From positions 1 to 5,766 of the forward strand of contig DDKP01000122.1 in the NCBI GenBank assembly GCA_002339745.1: a stretch of DNA of 5,766 nt, in the 5' to 3' direction. The notes beneath the pieces were generated by a model, which saw only the letters and a list, made by a program, of their open reading frames with translations, searched no databases and was not told the origin of the DNA. The position numbers and the translations under genes were made by a program. Origin of the DNA: Firmicutes bacterium UBA2595 (GTDB lineage: Bacteria > Bacillota > Thermincolia > Thermincolales > UBA2595). Position 1 is the first letter of the stretch. Every line of letters begins with the position of its first letter. Shown one piece after another: positions 1 to 5,548 of this stretch.

Positions 1-25
1 CTTAAATAAAGTTAGACGTTAATAG

Positions 26-39
26 CTAGTGACCAGTGG
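26..39. repeat. Two-unit heptamer repeat downstream of nnr
   Basis: Two adjacent 7-base units, CTAGTGA and CCAGTGG, lie 43 bases beyond the nnr stop codon. The 12-mer AGTGACCAGTGG (28-39) recurs exactly at 1657-1668, inside a three-unit array on the other side of nnr. Short arrays of this kind between genes are something I recall from Peptococcaceae genomes, but that is memory and unverified. No function is evident. The remaining bases 1-81 show no gene and no convincing terminator. Confidence 0.5.
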
Positions 40-81
40 GTAGTTTTGCCCAATTCCGCATTGAGCTGAAAGCCTGAGGGT

Positions 82-1629
82 TTATGCAAAGGCCCTGGTT
101 GCCTGGGGCAAAAATTCCAGCACATCACCTGCTACCAGAGACATCATACCTATTTCCCCAGCCGCTAAATCGCCGGCAAGGCCGTGGAAATATACTCCTG
201 ACACCGCTGCCTCAAGGGGAGTCAGCCCCTGTGCCAGAAGGCCGGCAATGATCCCGGTTAAGACATCGCCTGTTCCTCCTGAAGCCATGCCGGGATTACC
301 CGTAGGATTTACATAAAGCATCCCGTCAGGGCTGGCCACCAGGGTACGATATCCTTTCAGGACTAAAACAGTCCCCCAGTTTTTGGAGGCTTCCAAAACC
401 ACTTCAATTCTATTGTTCTGAACTTCCTCGGTTTTTATGCCCAGCAACCGGGCCATTTCTCCCGGATGTGGTGTCAATATCAGCTGGGCCGGACACTCTT
501 TCAGCAAGTCAACAGCCCCGGACAGGGCATTAAGGCCATCGGCATCAATAACCGCAGGCTTCTCCAGCGCCGGCAACAGCTGGCGGACAAATTCCACCGA
601 ACTTTCATTGGTTGACATTCCCGGACCCAGCGCCAGGACATCGGCCGCATTCAGCAGCTCTTGAACCAAAGGTAACGCTTCGACATCTATGCTTACTTCC
701 CGGGTTTGGGGAAGAGGCCTTGTCATTACTTCCGTCAATTTGACTTCCATCAGGGCATGTAGCCCTTCCGGGACAGCCAGGGTAACAAGACCTGCCCCGG
801 CTTTCAGGGCTGCATTGCTGGCCATGACGGCAGCCCCAGACAAGCCTTCTGATCCTCCGACTACCAGAACGCGCCCGTATGTTCCCTTATGACCTTCATA
901 GCGCCGGACAGGGATAATTTTTTTTATGATTTCAGGAGTTATCAGGAACCGCCTGATTCCCTGTGTGTCCACCAAACCAGGCGGAATGGAAATGTCGGCC
1001 ACGGTCAGCTCACCTGCGTATTCCGGGCCCTGTTGGATGACCAGGCCCAGTTTGGCATGGGCAAAGGTGACCGTCATATTCGCCTTGATACAGGCGCCAT
1101 GAACTTTTCCGGTATTAGCTTCCAGGCCGGAAGGGATATCCACGGAGATTACCGGTTTCCCGGACGAGTTGATTATTTCGATAACGTTCCCAATATGTTC
1201 CGGGACTGCCCCCTTAAAGCCCGTGCCAAATATAGCGTCAACTATCAGGTCGGTATAAACCATCGCCAGTTTCACAATATTAAGGTTGTTGGGGTTAACA
1301 AGAGGGTAAATCTTTTGACCCATGGCCTGGAGAATGTCAAGATTCACTTTGGCATCCCCTGAAATATCCTTGACATCAGCCAACAGCATAACTTTTACTT
1401 CGGCTCCGGCGTTAAGAAGATGACGCGCAACAACAAATCCGTCCCCGCCGTTATTACCTTTTCCGGCAAAGATCGTTACGGTCTTTCCTTTGGGATCGCC
1501 AATCATGCGGTAAATAGCTTCAACCACCTGTAAACCTGCATTTTCCATGAGTACAACACCGGGAATGCCCAGGCCGTTAATAGTGGTTTGGTCAAGCTTC
1601 TGCATTTCTTCCGCGGTCAGTAAATGCAA
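82..1629 (-). CDS. nnr: Bifunctional NAD(P)H-hydrate epimerase / ADP-dependent NAD(P)H-hydrate dehydratase
   Basis: Repairs hydrated, inactive NADH and NADPH (NADHX/NADPHX) in the cytoplasm. The N-terminal half epimerises the R and S forms; the C-terminal half dehydrates S-NAD(P)HX back to NAD(P)H using ADP. At 515 aa it has the usual length of the bacterial fusion. The YjeF_N domain (about 1-220) shows GKGNNGGDG at 56-64, DAIFGTG at 131-137 and VDIPSGL at 163-169 with the likely catalytic Asp164. The ribokinase-like carbohydrate kinase domain (about 235-510) shows GHKGTYGRVLVVGGS (246-260), LGPGMS (334-339), DADGLNAL (362-369), TPHPGEM (386-392) and GNPGMASGGTGD (444-455), with Asp455 the expected catalytic residue. 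The start is TTG, giving MHLLTAEEM as is usual in the family, 6 bases after AGAGGTGG. It lies 135 bases downstream of acpS in the same direction, a common Firmicute pairing. All key motifs look intact. Confidence 0.96.
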   Translation of the reverse strand: MHLLTAEEMQKLDQTTINGLGIPGVVLMENAGLQVVEAIYRMIGDPKGKTVTIFAGKGNNGGDGFVVARHLLNAGAEVKVMLLADVKDISGDAKVNLDILQAMGQKIYPLVNPNNLNIVKLAMVYTDLIVDAIFGTGFKGAVPEHIGNVIEIINSSGKPVISVDIPSGLEANTGKVHGACIKANMTVTFAHAKLGLVIQQGPEYAGELTVADISIPPGLVDTQGIRRFLITPEIIKKIIPVRRYEGHKGTYGRVLVVGGSEGLSGAAVMASNAALKAGAGLVTLAVPEGLHALMEVKLTEVMTRPLPQTREVSIDVEALPLVQELLNAADVLALGPGMSTNESSVEFVRQLLPALEKPAVIDADGLNALSGAVDLLKECPAQLILTPHPGEMARLLGIKTEEVQNNRIEVVLEASKNWGTVLVLKGYRTLVASPDGMLYVNPTGNPGMASGGTGDVLTGIIAGLLAQGLTPLEAAVSGVYFHGLAGDLAAGEIGMMSLVAGDVLEFLPQATRAFA

Positions 1630-1635
1630 AAAATA

Positions 1636-1643
1636 CCACCTCT
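1636..1643 (-). promoter_or_regulatory. Ribosome binding site fixing the TTG start of nnr
   Basis: On the minus strand AGAGGTGG is followed by six bases (TATTTT) and then TTG. No ATG lies at a suitable distance: the first in-frame ATG is codon 9, which would cut off the conserved N-terminal TAEEM motif. This site therefore decides for the TTG. Confidence 0.75.
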
Positions 1644-1654
1644 TTCTAAAGCGG

Positions 1655-1675
1655 CCAGTGACCAGTGGCCAGTGA
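1655..1675. repeat. Three-unit heptamer tandem repeat in the acpS-nnr gap
   Basis: Three perfect-phase 7-base units, CCAGTGA, CCAGTGG and CCAGTGA, lie just upstream of the nnr ribosome binding site. The central 12 bases are identical to 28-39 on the other side of nnr. The outer bases GGCCA...TGGCC can pair, but the tandem arrangement is the dominant pattern. The rest of the 135-base gap is AT-rich (1700-1740) and could hold a promoter for nnr, but I see no box pair good enough to call. Confidence 0.65.
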
Positions 1676-1764
1676 AGTCAGACTCCCTTGGACGGGAACC
1701 TATTATTGTATTTCTATATTTATATTAGGGACTTGATAAATAGTTACGGCTTCTTTCCTCTTTT

Positions 1765-2133
1765 CTAATAAGCTACTACAAAGGCGACGGCATATTCTTT
1801 ACAATGACTTAGGGATAAGGATATTTTGCTGACTCCCATGGTTTCGGCCGCTTCCCTGGCGGCTCCATAAAGCCTCACTTGGGGTTTGTCATTCTCTTCG
1901 GTGACAACCTCAATTTCGGTCCACTTAATCCGTCCAAATCCTGTACCCAGCGCTTTTGATACCGCTTCTTTGGCGGCAAACCTGGCTGCAAGGGAAGCCC
2001 ATTTACGCTTCTTTCCTTCGCAGTAAGCCAATTCGCCGGATGTAAAAATCCTGGAAGCAAAACGCTCCGAAGAGCCTGCTGCCTTCTTGACCCGTGAAAT
2101 TTCGACAATATCGACACCTGTTCCTTTAATCAC
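1765..2133 (-). CDS. acpS: Holo-[acyl-carrier-protein] synthase
   Basis: Transfers the 4'-phosphopantetheine arm of coenzyme A to a serine of apo-acyl carrier protein, which activates it for fatty-acid synthesis in the cytoplasm. The 122-aa protein matches the usual AcpS length. From the chosen start the N-terminus is MIKGTGVDIVEISR, with the Mg-binding Asp in GVDIVEI (Asp8). The middle holds AARFAAKEAVSKALGTGF, the second signature with Glu of AAKEA. LSLSHCKEYAVAFV near the C-terminus is the closing strand motif. The start is GTG at 2133, seven bases after the Shine-Dalgarno-like AAGGTAAGGA. A longer reading from TTG at 2166 would add 11 residues unlike the family and has no ribosome binding site. 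nnr follows 135 bases downstream on the same strand. Confidence 0.95.
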   Translation of the reverse strand: MIKGTGVDIVEISRVKKAAGSSERFASRIFTSGELAYCEGKKRKWASLAARFAAKEAVSKALGTGFGRIKWTEIEVVTEENDKPQVRLYGAAREAAETMGVSKISLSLSHCKEYAVAFVVAY

Positions 2134-2140
2134 AATCCAT

Positions 2141-2150
2141 TCCTTACCTT
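2141..2150 (-). promoter_or_regulatory. Ribosome binding site selecting the GTG start of acpS
   Basis: AAGGTAAGGA on the minus strand ends seven bases before GTG at 2133. It supports this start over the upstream in-frame TTG at 2166. Confidence 0.7.
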
Positions 2151-2151
2151 T

Positions 2152-2172
2152 GGGCGCCAGCCACAAGCGCCC
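2152..2172 (-). other. Six-base-pair GC hairpin directly upstream of the acpS ribosome binding site
   Basis: GGGCGC (2152-2157) and GCGCCC (2167-2172) are perfect reverse complements with a 9-base loop. In the acpS transcript this stem would end one base before the AAGGTAAGGA site, so it could tune ribosome access, or it may be chance. No T-run follows, so it is not a normal intrinsic terminator. Confidence 0.35.
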
Positions 2173-2222
2173 TTCAAATTACTTTAACTAGTTCTCAAGT
2201 CTTAGCCCGGCATTTTTTCTTT

Positions 2223-2304
2223 ACCACAAAGGCTAATAAGTATTTCTCTGTGGTCTAAGGTATAAAGAAAGACCACAAAAAGTTCAGACTTTATGTCCTT
2301 TGTG
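2223..2304. repeat. Concentric nested inverted repeat
   Basis: The outer arms CACAAAGG (2225-2232) and CCTTTGTG (2297-2304) are exact reverse complements. The inner arms TGTGGTCT (2249-2256) and AGACCACA (2270-2277) are also exact. The two pairs have nearly the same centre (about 2264.5 and 2263), and the sequence between them is partly complementary (TAATAAG against CATAAAG). All arms are variants of an ACCACAAAGG-like word, and GGTGGTTCGG follows just outside. This suggests one degenerate foldback element, perhaps a decayed intergenic repeat, and not two chance hairpins. Confidence 0.5.
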
Positions 2305-2444
2305 CCCTGGTGGTTCGGATTTAAAAAGTAAGGTTAACATGGGACGCCATCCACTACTGCTATACTTTCCATATTTAACCTCTGTATTCATTTATATTCA
2401 TTATCATTCTGCAAAGGTTAAGAAAATTTTTTCGCACAACGAAG

Positions 2445-2472
2445 GAAAGGGCGGGGTGTGTTCCGCCCTTTC
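2445..2472. terminator. Strong 10-bp GC-rich stem-loop, possible terminator after cheW
   Basis: GAAAGGGCGG (2445-2454) and CCGCCCTTTC (2463-2472) are perfect reverse complements around an 8-base loop. The stem lies about 60 bases past the cheW stop in the direction of transcription. On neither strand does a clean T-run follow at once: the minus strand continues CTTCGTTGTGCG and the plus strand TCGCTGTTTATC. It may be a non-canonical terminator for the kinase-regulator-cheW unit or a structured repeat. Confidence 0.4.
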
Positions 2473-2532
2473 TCGCTGTTTATCAAAAACATTAAAGTTG
2501 ACTTTGGGGACAGCCCCTTAAGACACATCCCA

Positions 2533-3018
2533 CTAAGCAGTTTCTTCGTTTATTTCCTGGAGTTGGGCCTTTTCCTCATCACTTAGCAATTTATTCAGGT
2601 CAAGAAGAATCAGGAGCCGGTCGTCCACTTTGGCCACACCGGTTATATACTTGGAATCAATGCCACAGACAATATGAGGCGCAGGTTCGATGTTATTGGA
2701 GTTTATCCTGAGAACTTCGGAAACGGAATCAACTTCTACCCCAAAAGTATGGTCCCCTACCTGAATAACGATAATTCGCGCATCCCCGGTATACTCCGTA
2801 AGAGCAAGATCAAACCTCTTTTTCATATCAATAATAGGTATTATCTGTCCTCGTAAATTGATTATTCCCTCAACAAACACGGGTGACCTGGGAACCTTGG
2901 TAGTGGTTGTAAGCCTGTTGATCTCTTTTACCTGGGTAATAGGGACACCGTATTCCTCATTGCCCAACCTGAATACCACAAATTGAAATTCAGTTCCCAC
3001 GGTACTTTTTTCTTCCAT
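2533..3018 (-). CDS. cheW: CheW-type chemotaxis coupling protein
   Basis: Soluble adaptor that bridges methyl-accepting receptors and the CheA kinase in signalling arrays. The 161-aa protein is a single CheW domain from about residue 10 to 146. It shows FVVFRLGNEEYGVPITQVKE (13-32), VPRSPVFVEGIINLRG (42-57) with the conserved NLRG arginine (Arg56), then IIPIIDMKKRF, and later TFGVEVDSVSEVLRI (91-105) and the closing LLILLDLNKLL (135-145). There is no CheA or receiver domain, so this is CheW and not CheV. It starts with ATG seven to eight bases after GGGGGTGA (3023-3030). It lies 70 bases downstream of the LytTR regulator on the same strand with no visible terminator between, so co-transcription is likely. 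No cheA or receptor gene is in the window, so its partners must be elsewhere. The acidic C-terminal tail is short and unremarkable. Confidence 0.93.
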   Translation of the reverse strand: MEEKSTVGTEFQFVVFRLGNEEYGVPITQVKEINRLTTTTKVPRSPVFVEGIINLRGQIIPIIDMKKRFDLALTEYTGDARIIVIQVGDHTFGVEVDSVSEVLRINSNNIEPAPHIVCGIDSKYITGVAKVDDRLLILLDLNKLLSDEEKAQLQEINEETA

Positions 3019-3088
3019 ATGTTCACCCCCAGAGTTATCTTAAAACTCTTTTACTTGGTCTTTCGACGCCGTTTGCGAAAATCCTCCA

Positions 3089-3898
3089 TTACATACCCAA
3101 TATCTTCCTCAGTTTTTTGGCCTGGGCCCGGCTTACAGGAACTTCACTCTTTTCATTGTCTTCCACTATCAGCGTATAGGTGCCGTTGAAAAATGGAATG
3201 ATTTCTTTGACTTTATGGAGGTTAACCAAATAACAGCGGTGAGTCCGGAAAAACACCGAAGGATTAAGGCGGCTTTCCAGTTCTTTAAGCGTAAACCTGG
3301 TAAAAAGCTTGTCATTAAAAGTCTTAATATAAACATAGTCCTGCTCTGTAAAGGCATATATAATATCCGATTCATTTACCAGGATAGTTTTGCCCTGCTT
3401 TTCGGCAGGAATCCTGTCAATCTTTATGTGCTGCGGTTTTTGGCCTCCCATTACAGCGCTTTCCTGAACAACAACCATCTGTTCGGCATGGGCCCCTGCA
3501 GAGGCGACACTCGCCGCCTGCTGTTGCTGCTGCTGGGTAATCTTGATTATCTTATTGATGGTCTGGGTGAGTCTTTTTTCATCAAAGGGTTTAAGAATAT
3601 AGTCAACTGCGTTCACCTCGAACGCCCTGACCGCATATTCGTCATATGCGGTCACAAAAACAACATGGGGTGGATTAGGCATTTCCTGGACCCGGGCGCC
3701 GACTTCCAGGCCGTTCATCCCCGGCATCTCTATGTCCAGAAACAGGATAGAATAATCCAGTGCCTTTATTAAAGTCAGCGCCTCCTGGGCATTAGTAGCT
3801 TCACCAACCACTTCAATGTTATCAAATTTATTCAGCAGGAACCTGAGCTCTTTTCTGGCTGGATATTCGTCGTCAACTATTAGCGCTTTAAGCTTCAT
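3089..3898 (-). CDS. LytTR-family DNA-binding response regulator (LytR/AlgR type)
   Basis: Cytoplasmic transcription factor switched by phosphorylation, with the adjacent kinase as the obvious donor. The receiver domain covers about 1-118: acidic pair Asp9/Asp10, phospho-acceptor Asp55 in LFLDIEMPGMNG, switch Thr83 in FVTAYDEYAVRAFE, and Lys103 in DYILKPF. A flexible linker follows (about 121-152) with six consecutive glutamines (122-127) and an Ala/Ser-rich stretch. The LytTR domain fills about 157-266: IKIDRIPAEKQGKTILVNES, DIIYAFTEQDYVYI, LKELESRLNPSVFFRTHRCY (the FFRTHRCYLVN signature at 216-226), and VPVSRAQAKKLRKIL at the end. The ATG start is seven bases after GGGAGGGGG, and the first 11 bases overlap the end of the kinase gene, so translation is probably coupled. 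LytTR proteins usually bind pairs of short direct repeats about 21 bases apart. The target genes cannot be told from the sequence. Confidence 0.94.
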   Translation of the reverse strand: MKLKALIVDDEYPARKELRFLLNKFDNIEVVGEATNAQEALTLIKALDYSILFLDIEMPGMNGLEVGARVQEMPNPPHVVFVTAYDEYAVRAFEVNAVDYILKPFDEKRLTQTINKIIKITQQQQQQAASVASAGAHAEQMVVVQESAVMGGQKPQHIKIDRIPAEKQGKTILVNESDIIYAFTEQDYVYIKTFNDKLFTRFTLKELESRLNPSVFFRTHRCYLVNLHKVKEIIPFFNGTYTLIVEDNEKSEVPVSRAQAKKLRKILGM

Positions 3899-5240
3899 TT
3901 ACTAGCCCCCTCCCATTTTCCGGTACATCCATAATCAAAGGTACTCTTACTTGAACCGTAGTCCCCTTATTGACTTCACTGGTAATCTTCAATTCGTACT
4001 CTTCGCCGAATAAACTCTTCAACCGCTCATTCACATTGCTCAAACCTACGCCGTTGCCGGAACCGACTCCTGGAAGCAGTACCTGGCTTATTCTATCCTC
4101 TGGAATCCCCACACCGTCGTCCTTGATCCAGATATGCAGTTCTCCGTGTTCTTTCTTCACGATCAGTTGCAGCGCCCCAGGGCCTACTTTCGGTGTGACT
4201 CCGTGTTTTACGGCATTCTCTATCAGCGGCTGCAGCGTCAAGACAGGTACTTGGTAGTCCATGAGTTCAGGGTCGATATCCCGAAGTATCCGGAGTTTTT
4301 CCCTGAACCGGGCCTTCTCCAGGACCAGATATGTGTTGATGTATTCCAATTCTTCCCTTAAGGTGTTGAAATGGCCGTGCCTTTTTAATGTCTGACGGAA
4401 AAAGGTTGCCAGGCGGATGAGCAGCCTGCGGGCGGTTTCAGGGTTGGTACGGCTAAACATAATGATGGTATTCAATGTGTTAAACAGAAAATGGGGGTTA
4501 ATCTGAGCATGAAGGGCCTGAAGTTCCGCCTTTGTAACCAATTGGGCCTGCCGGTCCAGTTCGGCCAGTTCCATCTGGACTCCCAGCAACTGGGCGATAC
4601 CTACAGCCAGTTTTACCACATGTGGCGGCATCTGTCCTTCCTTGGTCTGGTAGAGTTTTACGCATCCCTCTACCTTGCCGCGGCATTTCAGCGGCGCAAT
4701 AACCGCCGCCTCCAGAGGACAGTTGCAGTCCTTGACCGGGCATTTCAGTTTTTCCTTATTGTCGACAATTTTCAACTCTCCGGTCTGGACCACCTGCTTG
4801 GTGGCTTCGGTAAGAATCAGTCTTCCCGGCTGGTGTCGTTCGCAGCCGGCGCCAACATAAGCCAGGACCCGCTCCCTGTCAGTGATGGCAACGGCCGCAA
4901 CATCACTGATTTTGAGAATAATTTCCGCCGCTTTCTGGGCTGTTTCTTCATTTAGTCCCTGCCTTAGAAACGGCAACGTTTCATTTGCAATCTGTAAGGT
5001 CGAATTATAGTGTTCATCTCCCTCTTCCATTCTGACGGTGACCACTTTGCGAGACATGGTGTAGTCAAAAAGAAGGTAGGAACCTATGCCGTTCAGGATA
5101 AAAAACACCAATCCGATCACCCATGGCCGGTGGATGACATCAGTAGCCATGAAGACCACCCCAAACTGCAGTAAGGTTAGGCCCAACGCAATGGCGGAGA
5201 CCCTTAAATAATGCAAAATTCCCTTCTCCCCGTAACTCAT
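3888..5240 (-). CDS. LytS-like membrane sensor histidine kinase with GAF-like domain
   Basis: Senses an unknown signal and should phosphorylate the overlapping LytTR regulator. Read from ATG at 5240 it has 450 aa; a TTG directly before it would add one residue. Two hydrophobic segments, about 14-35 and 40-60, form a short membrane hairpin. A GAF-like domain follows (about 80-220) with DVAAVAITDRERVLAYVGAG (113-132) and AAVIAPLKCRGKVEGCVKLY (178-197), very like the LytS family. It carries six cysteines: 133, 167, 172, 174, 186 and 193. After a charged helix (223-245) comes the His_kinase motif QINPHFLFNTLN with phospho-acceptor His250. HATPase_c follows with N-box LQPLIENAVKHG (336-347), G1 DDGVGIP (374-380) and G2 GVGLSNVNERL (397-407). 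Typical LytS proteins have a longer multi-helix 5TMR sensor at the N-terminus; here only two helices are seen. The ribosome binding site is a G-run (GGGGGG) six to seven bases before ATG. Confidence 0.93.
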   Translation of the reverse strand: MSYGEKGILHYLRVSAIALGLTLLQFGVVFMATDVIHRPWVIGLVFFILNGIGSYLLFDYTMSRKVVTVRMEEGDEHYNSTLQIANETLPFLRQGLNEETAQKAAEIILKISDVAAVAITDRERVLAYVGAGCERHQPGRLILTEATKQVVQTGELKIVDNKEKLKCPVKDCNCPLEAAVIAPLKCRGKVEGCVKLYQTKEGQMPPHVVKLAVGIAQLLGVQMELAELDRQAQLVTKAELQALHAQINPHFLFNTLNTIIMFSRTNPETARRLLIRLATFFRQTLKRHGHFNTLREELEYINTYLVLEKARFREKLRILRDIDPELMDYQVPVLTLQPLIENAVKHGVTPKVGPGALQLIVKKEHGELHIWIKDDGVGIPEDRISQVLLPGVGSGNGVGLSNVNERLKSLFGEEYELKITSEVNKGTTVQVRVPLIMDVPENGRGLVNEA

Positions 5241-5427
5241 CAAAAGCCCCCCGGAACGGATTTTTCCTGGATATCCAAATCTTCTTTGTCTATCTATTTA
5301 CTAGCAAAAACAGCCCCGATATTCTCAATTTTCTTAATATTAATTAATTATTCTATTTATTTTTCAATATTCCTTCATTTGCTTCCGCCAAAAATTCGAT
5401 TGTAAATTACGGTGAATGAGTAATAAT

Positions 5428-5456
5428 CTAACATCTGGTTCTTTTAAATATATAAT
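5428..5456 (+). promoter_or_regulatory. Candidate sigma-A-type promoter of the cysteine-rich gene
   Basis: A perfect TATAAT at 5451-5456 is preceded, at exactly 17 bases, by CTAACA (5428-5433), which matches TTGACA at four of six positions. Transcription would begin near 5462-5464 and leave an untranslated leader of about 90 bases. The region is AT-rich, so some match by chance is expected, but the combined box and spacing are good. Confidence 0.5.
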
Positions 5457-5481
5457 AAATTCTGCGAAAACGCCAGAATTT
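5457..5481. promoter_or_regulatory. Inverted repeat at the presumed transcription start (possible operator 1)
   Basis: AAATTCTG (5457-5464) and CAGAATTT (5474-5481) are exact reverse complements around nine bases (CGAAAACGC). CG and CG inside the loop could extend the stem around an AAAA tetraloop with one bulged C. It abuts the TATAAT box, the position expected for a repressor operator. It could equally act as an RNA hairpin at the 5' end of the transcript. Confidence 0.5.
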
Positions 5482-5483
5482 TA

Positions 5484-5499
5484 ATGGATAAATATCCAT
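5484..5499. promoter_or_regulatory. Near-continuous palindrome in the leader (possible operator 2)
   Basis: ATGGATA, two bases (AA), then TATCCAT: seven perfect base pairs with only a 2-base spacer. A spacer this tight is too short for a good RNA hairpin, which favours a DNA-binding dimer site. Its centre is about 22 bases (two helix turns) from that of the first inverted repeat. The ATG inside it is in frame with the downstream gene but has no ribosome binding site. Confidence 0.5.
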
Positions 5500-5538
5500 C
5501 ATCTGGGAATAATACACAATACCAAGAGTGCGTAATTC

Positions 5539-5548
5539 AGGAGGTGAT
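5539..5548 (+). promoter_or_regulatory. Near-perfect ribosome binding site selecting the start at 5553
   Basis: AGGAGGTGAT, an almost complete match to the 16S rRNA tail complement, with eight bases between GGAGG and ATG. It fixes the start at 5553 over the in-frame ATG at 5484. Confidence 0.9.

Larger units (their letters stand above)
2134..2532. other. 399-base intergenic region between cheW and acpS
   Basis: No convincing gene is present on either strand. From acpS outward it contains the GC hairpin at 2152-2172, a nested inverted repeat at 2223-2304, an AT-rich stretch around 2320-2440 and a 10-bp GC-rich stem at 2445-2472. A small GGGG/CCCC stem lies at 2506-2517, just past the cheW stop. 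The acpS promoter should lie here on the minus strand, but I found no -35/-10 pair good enough to call. The short plus-strand reading frame from 2300 lacks a ribosome binding site and any recognisable motif. Confidence 0.6.

Noticed and set aside
889..1362. 157-residue open frame on the plus strand
   Set aside because: Lies wholly antisense to the well-supported nnr gene, has no ribosome binding site and no recognisable motif.
2300..2521. 73-residue open frame on the plus strand in the cheW-acpS gap
   Set aside because: It begins inside the foldback repeat, runs through the 10-bp stem-loop and has no ribosome binding site or motif. An internal ATG at 2339 has only a weak upstream AAGG. I see nothing to support a gene.
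3215..3772. 185-residue open frame on the plus strand
   Set aside because: Antisense to the LytTR regulator. Its Leu-rich run is the complement of the CAG glutamine codons. No independent support.
4491..4955. 154-residue open frame on the plus strand
   Set aside because: Antisense to the kinase GAF-like region; composition is that of a shadow frame, with no ribosome binding site.
5457..5481. Reading the first inverted repeat as an intrinsic terminator
   Set aside because: It is AT-rich, followed by only four T, and lies between divergent genes where nothing upstream needs terminating. An operator or leader hairpin fits better.
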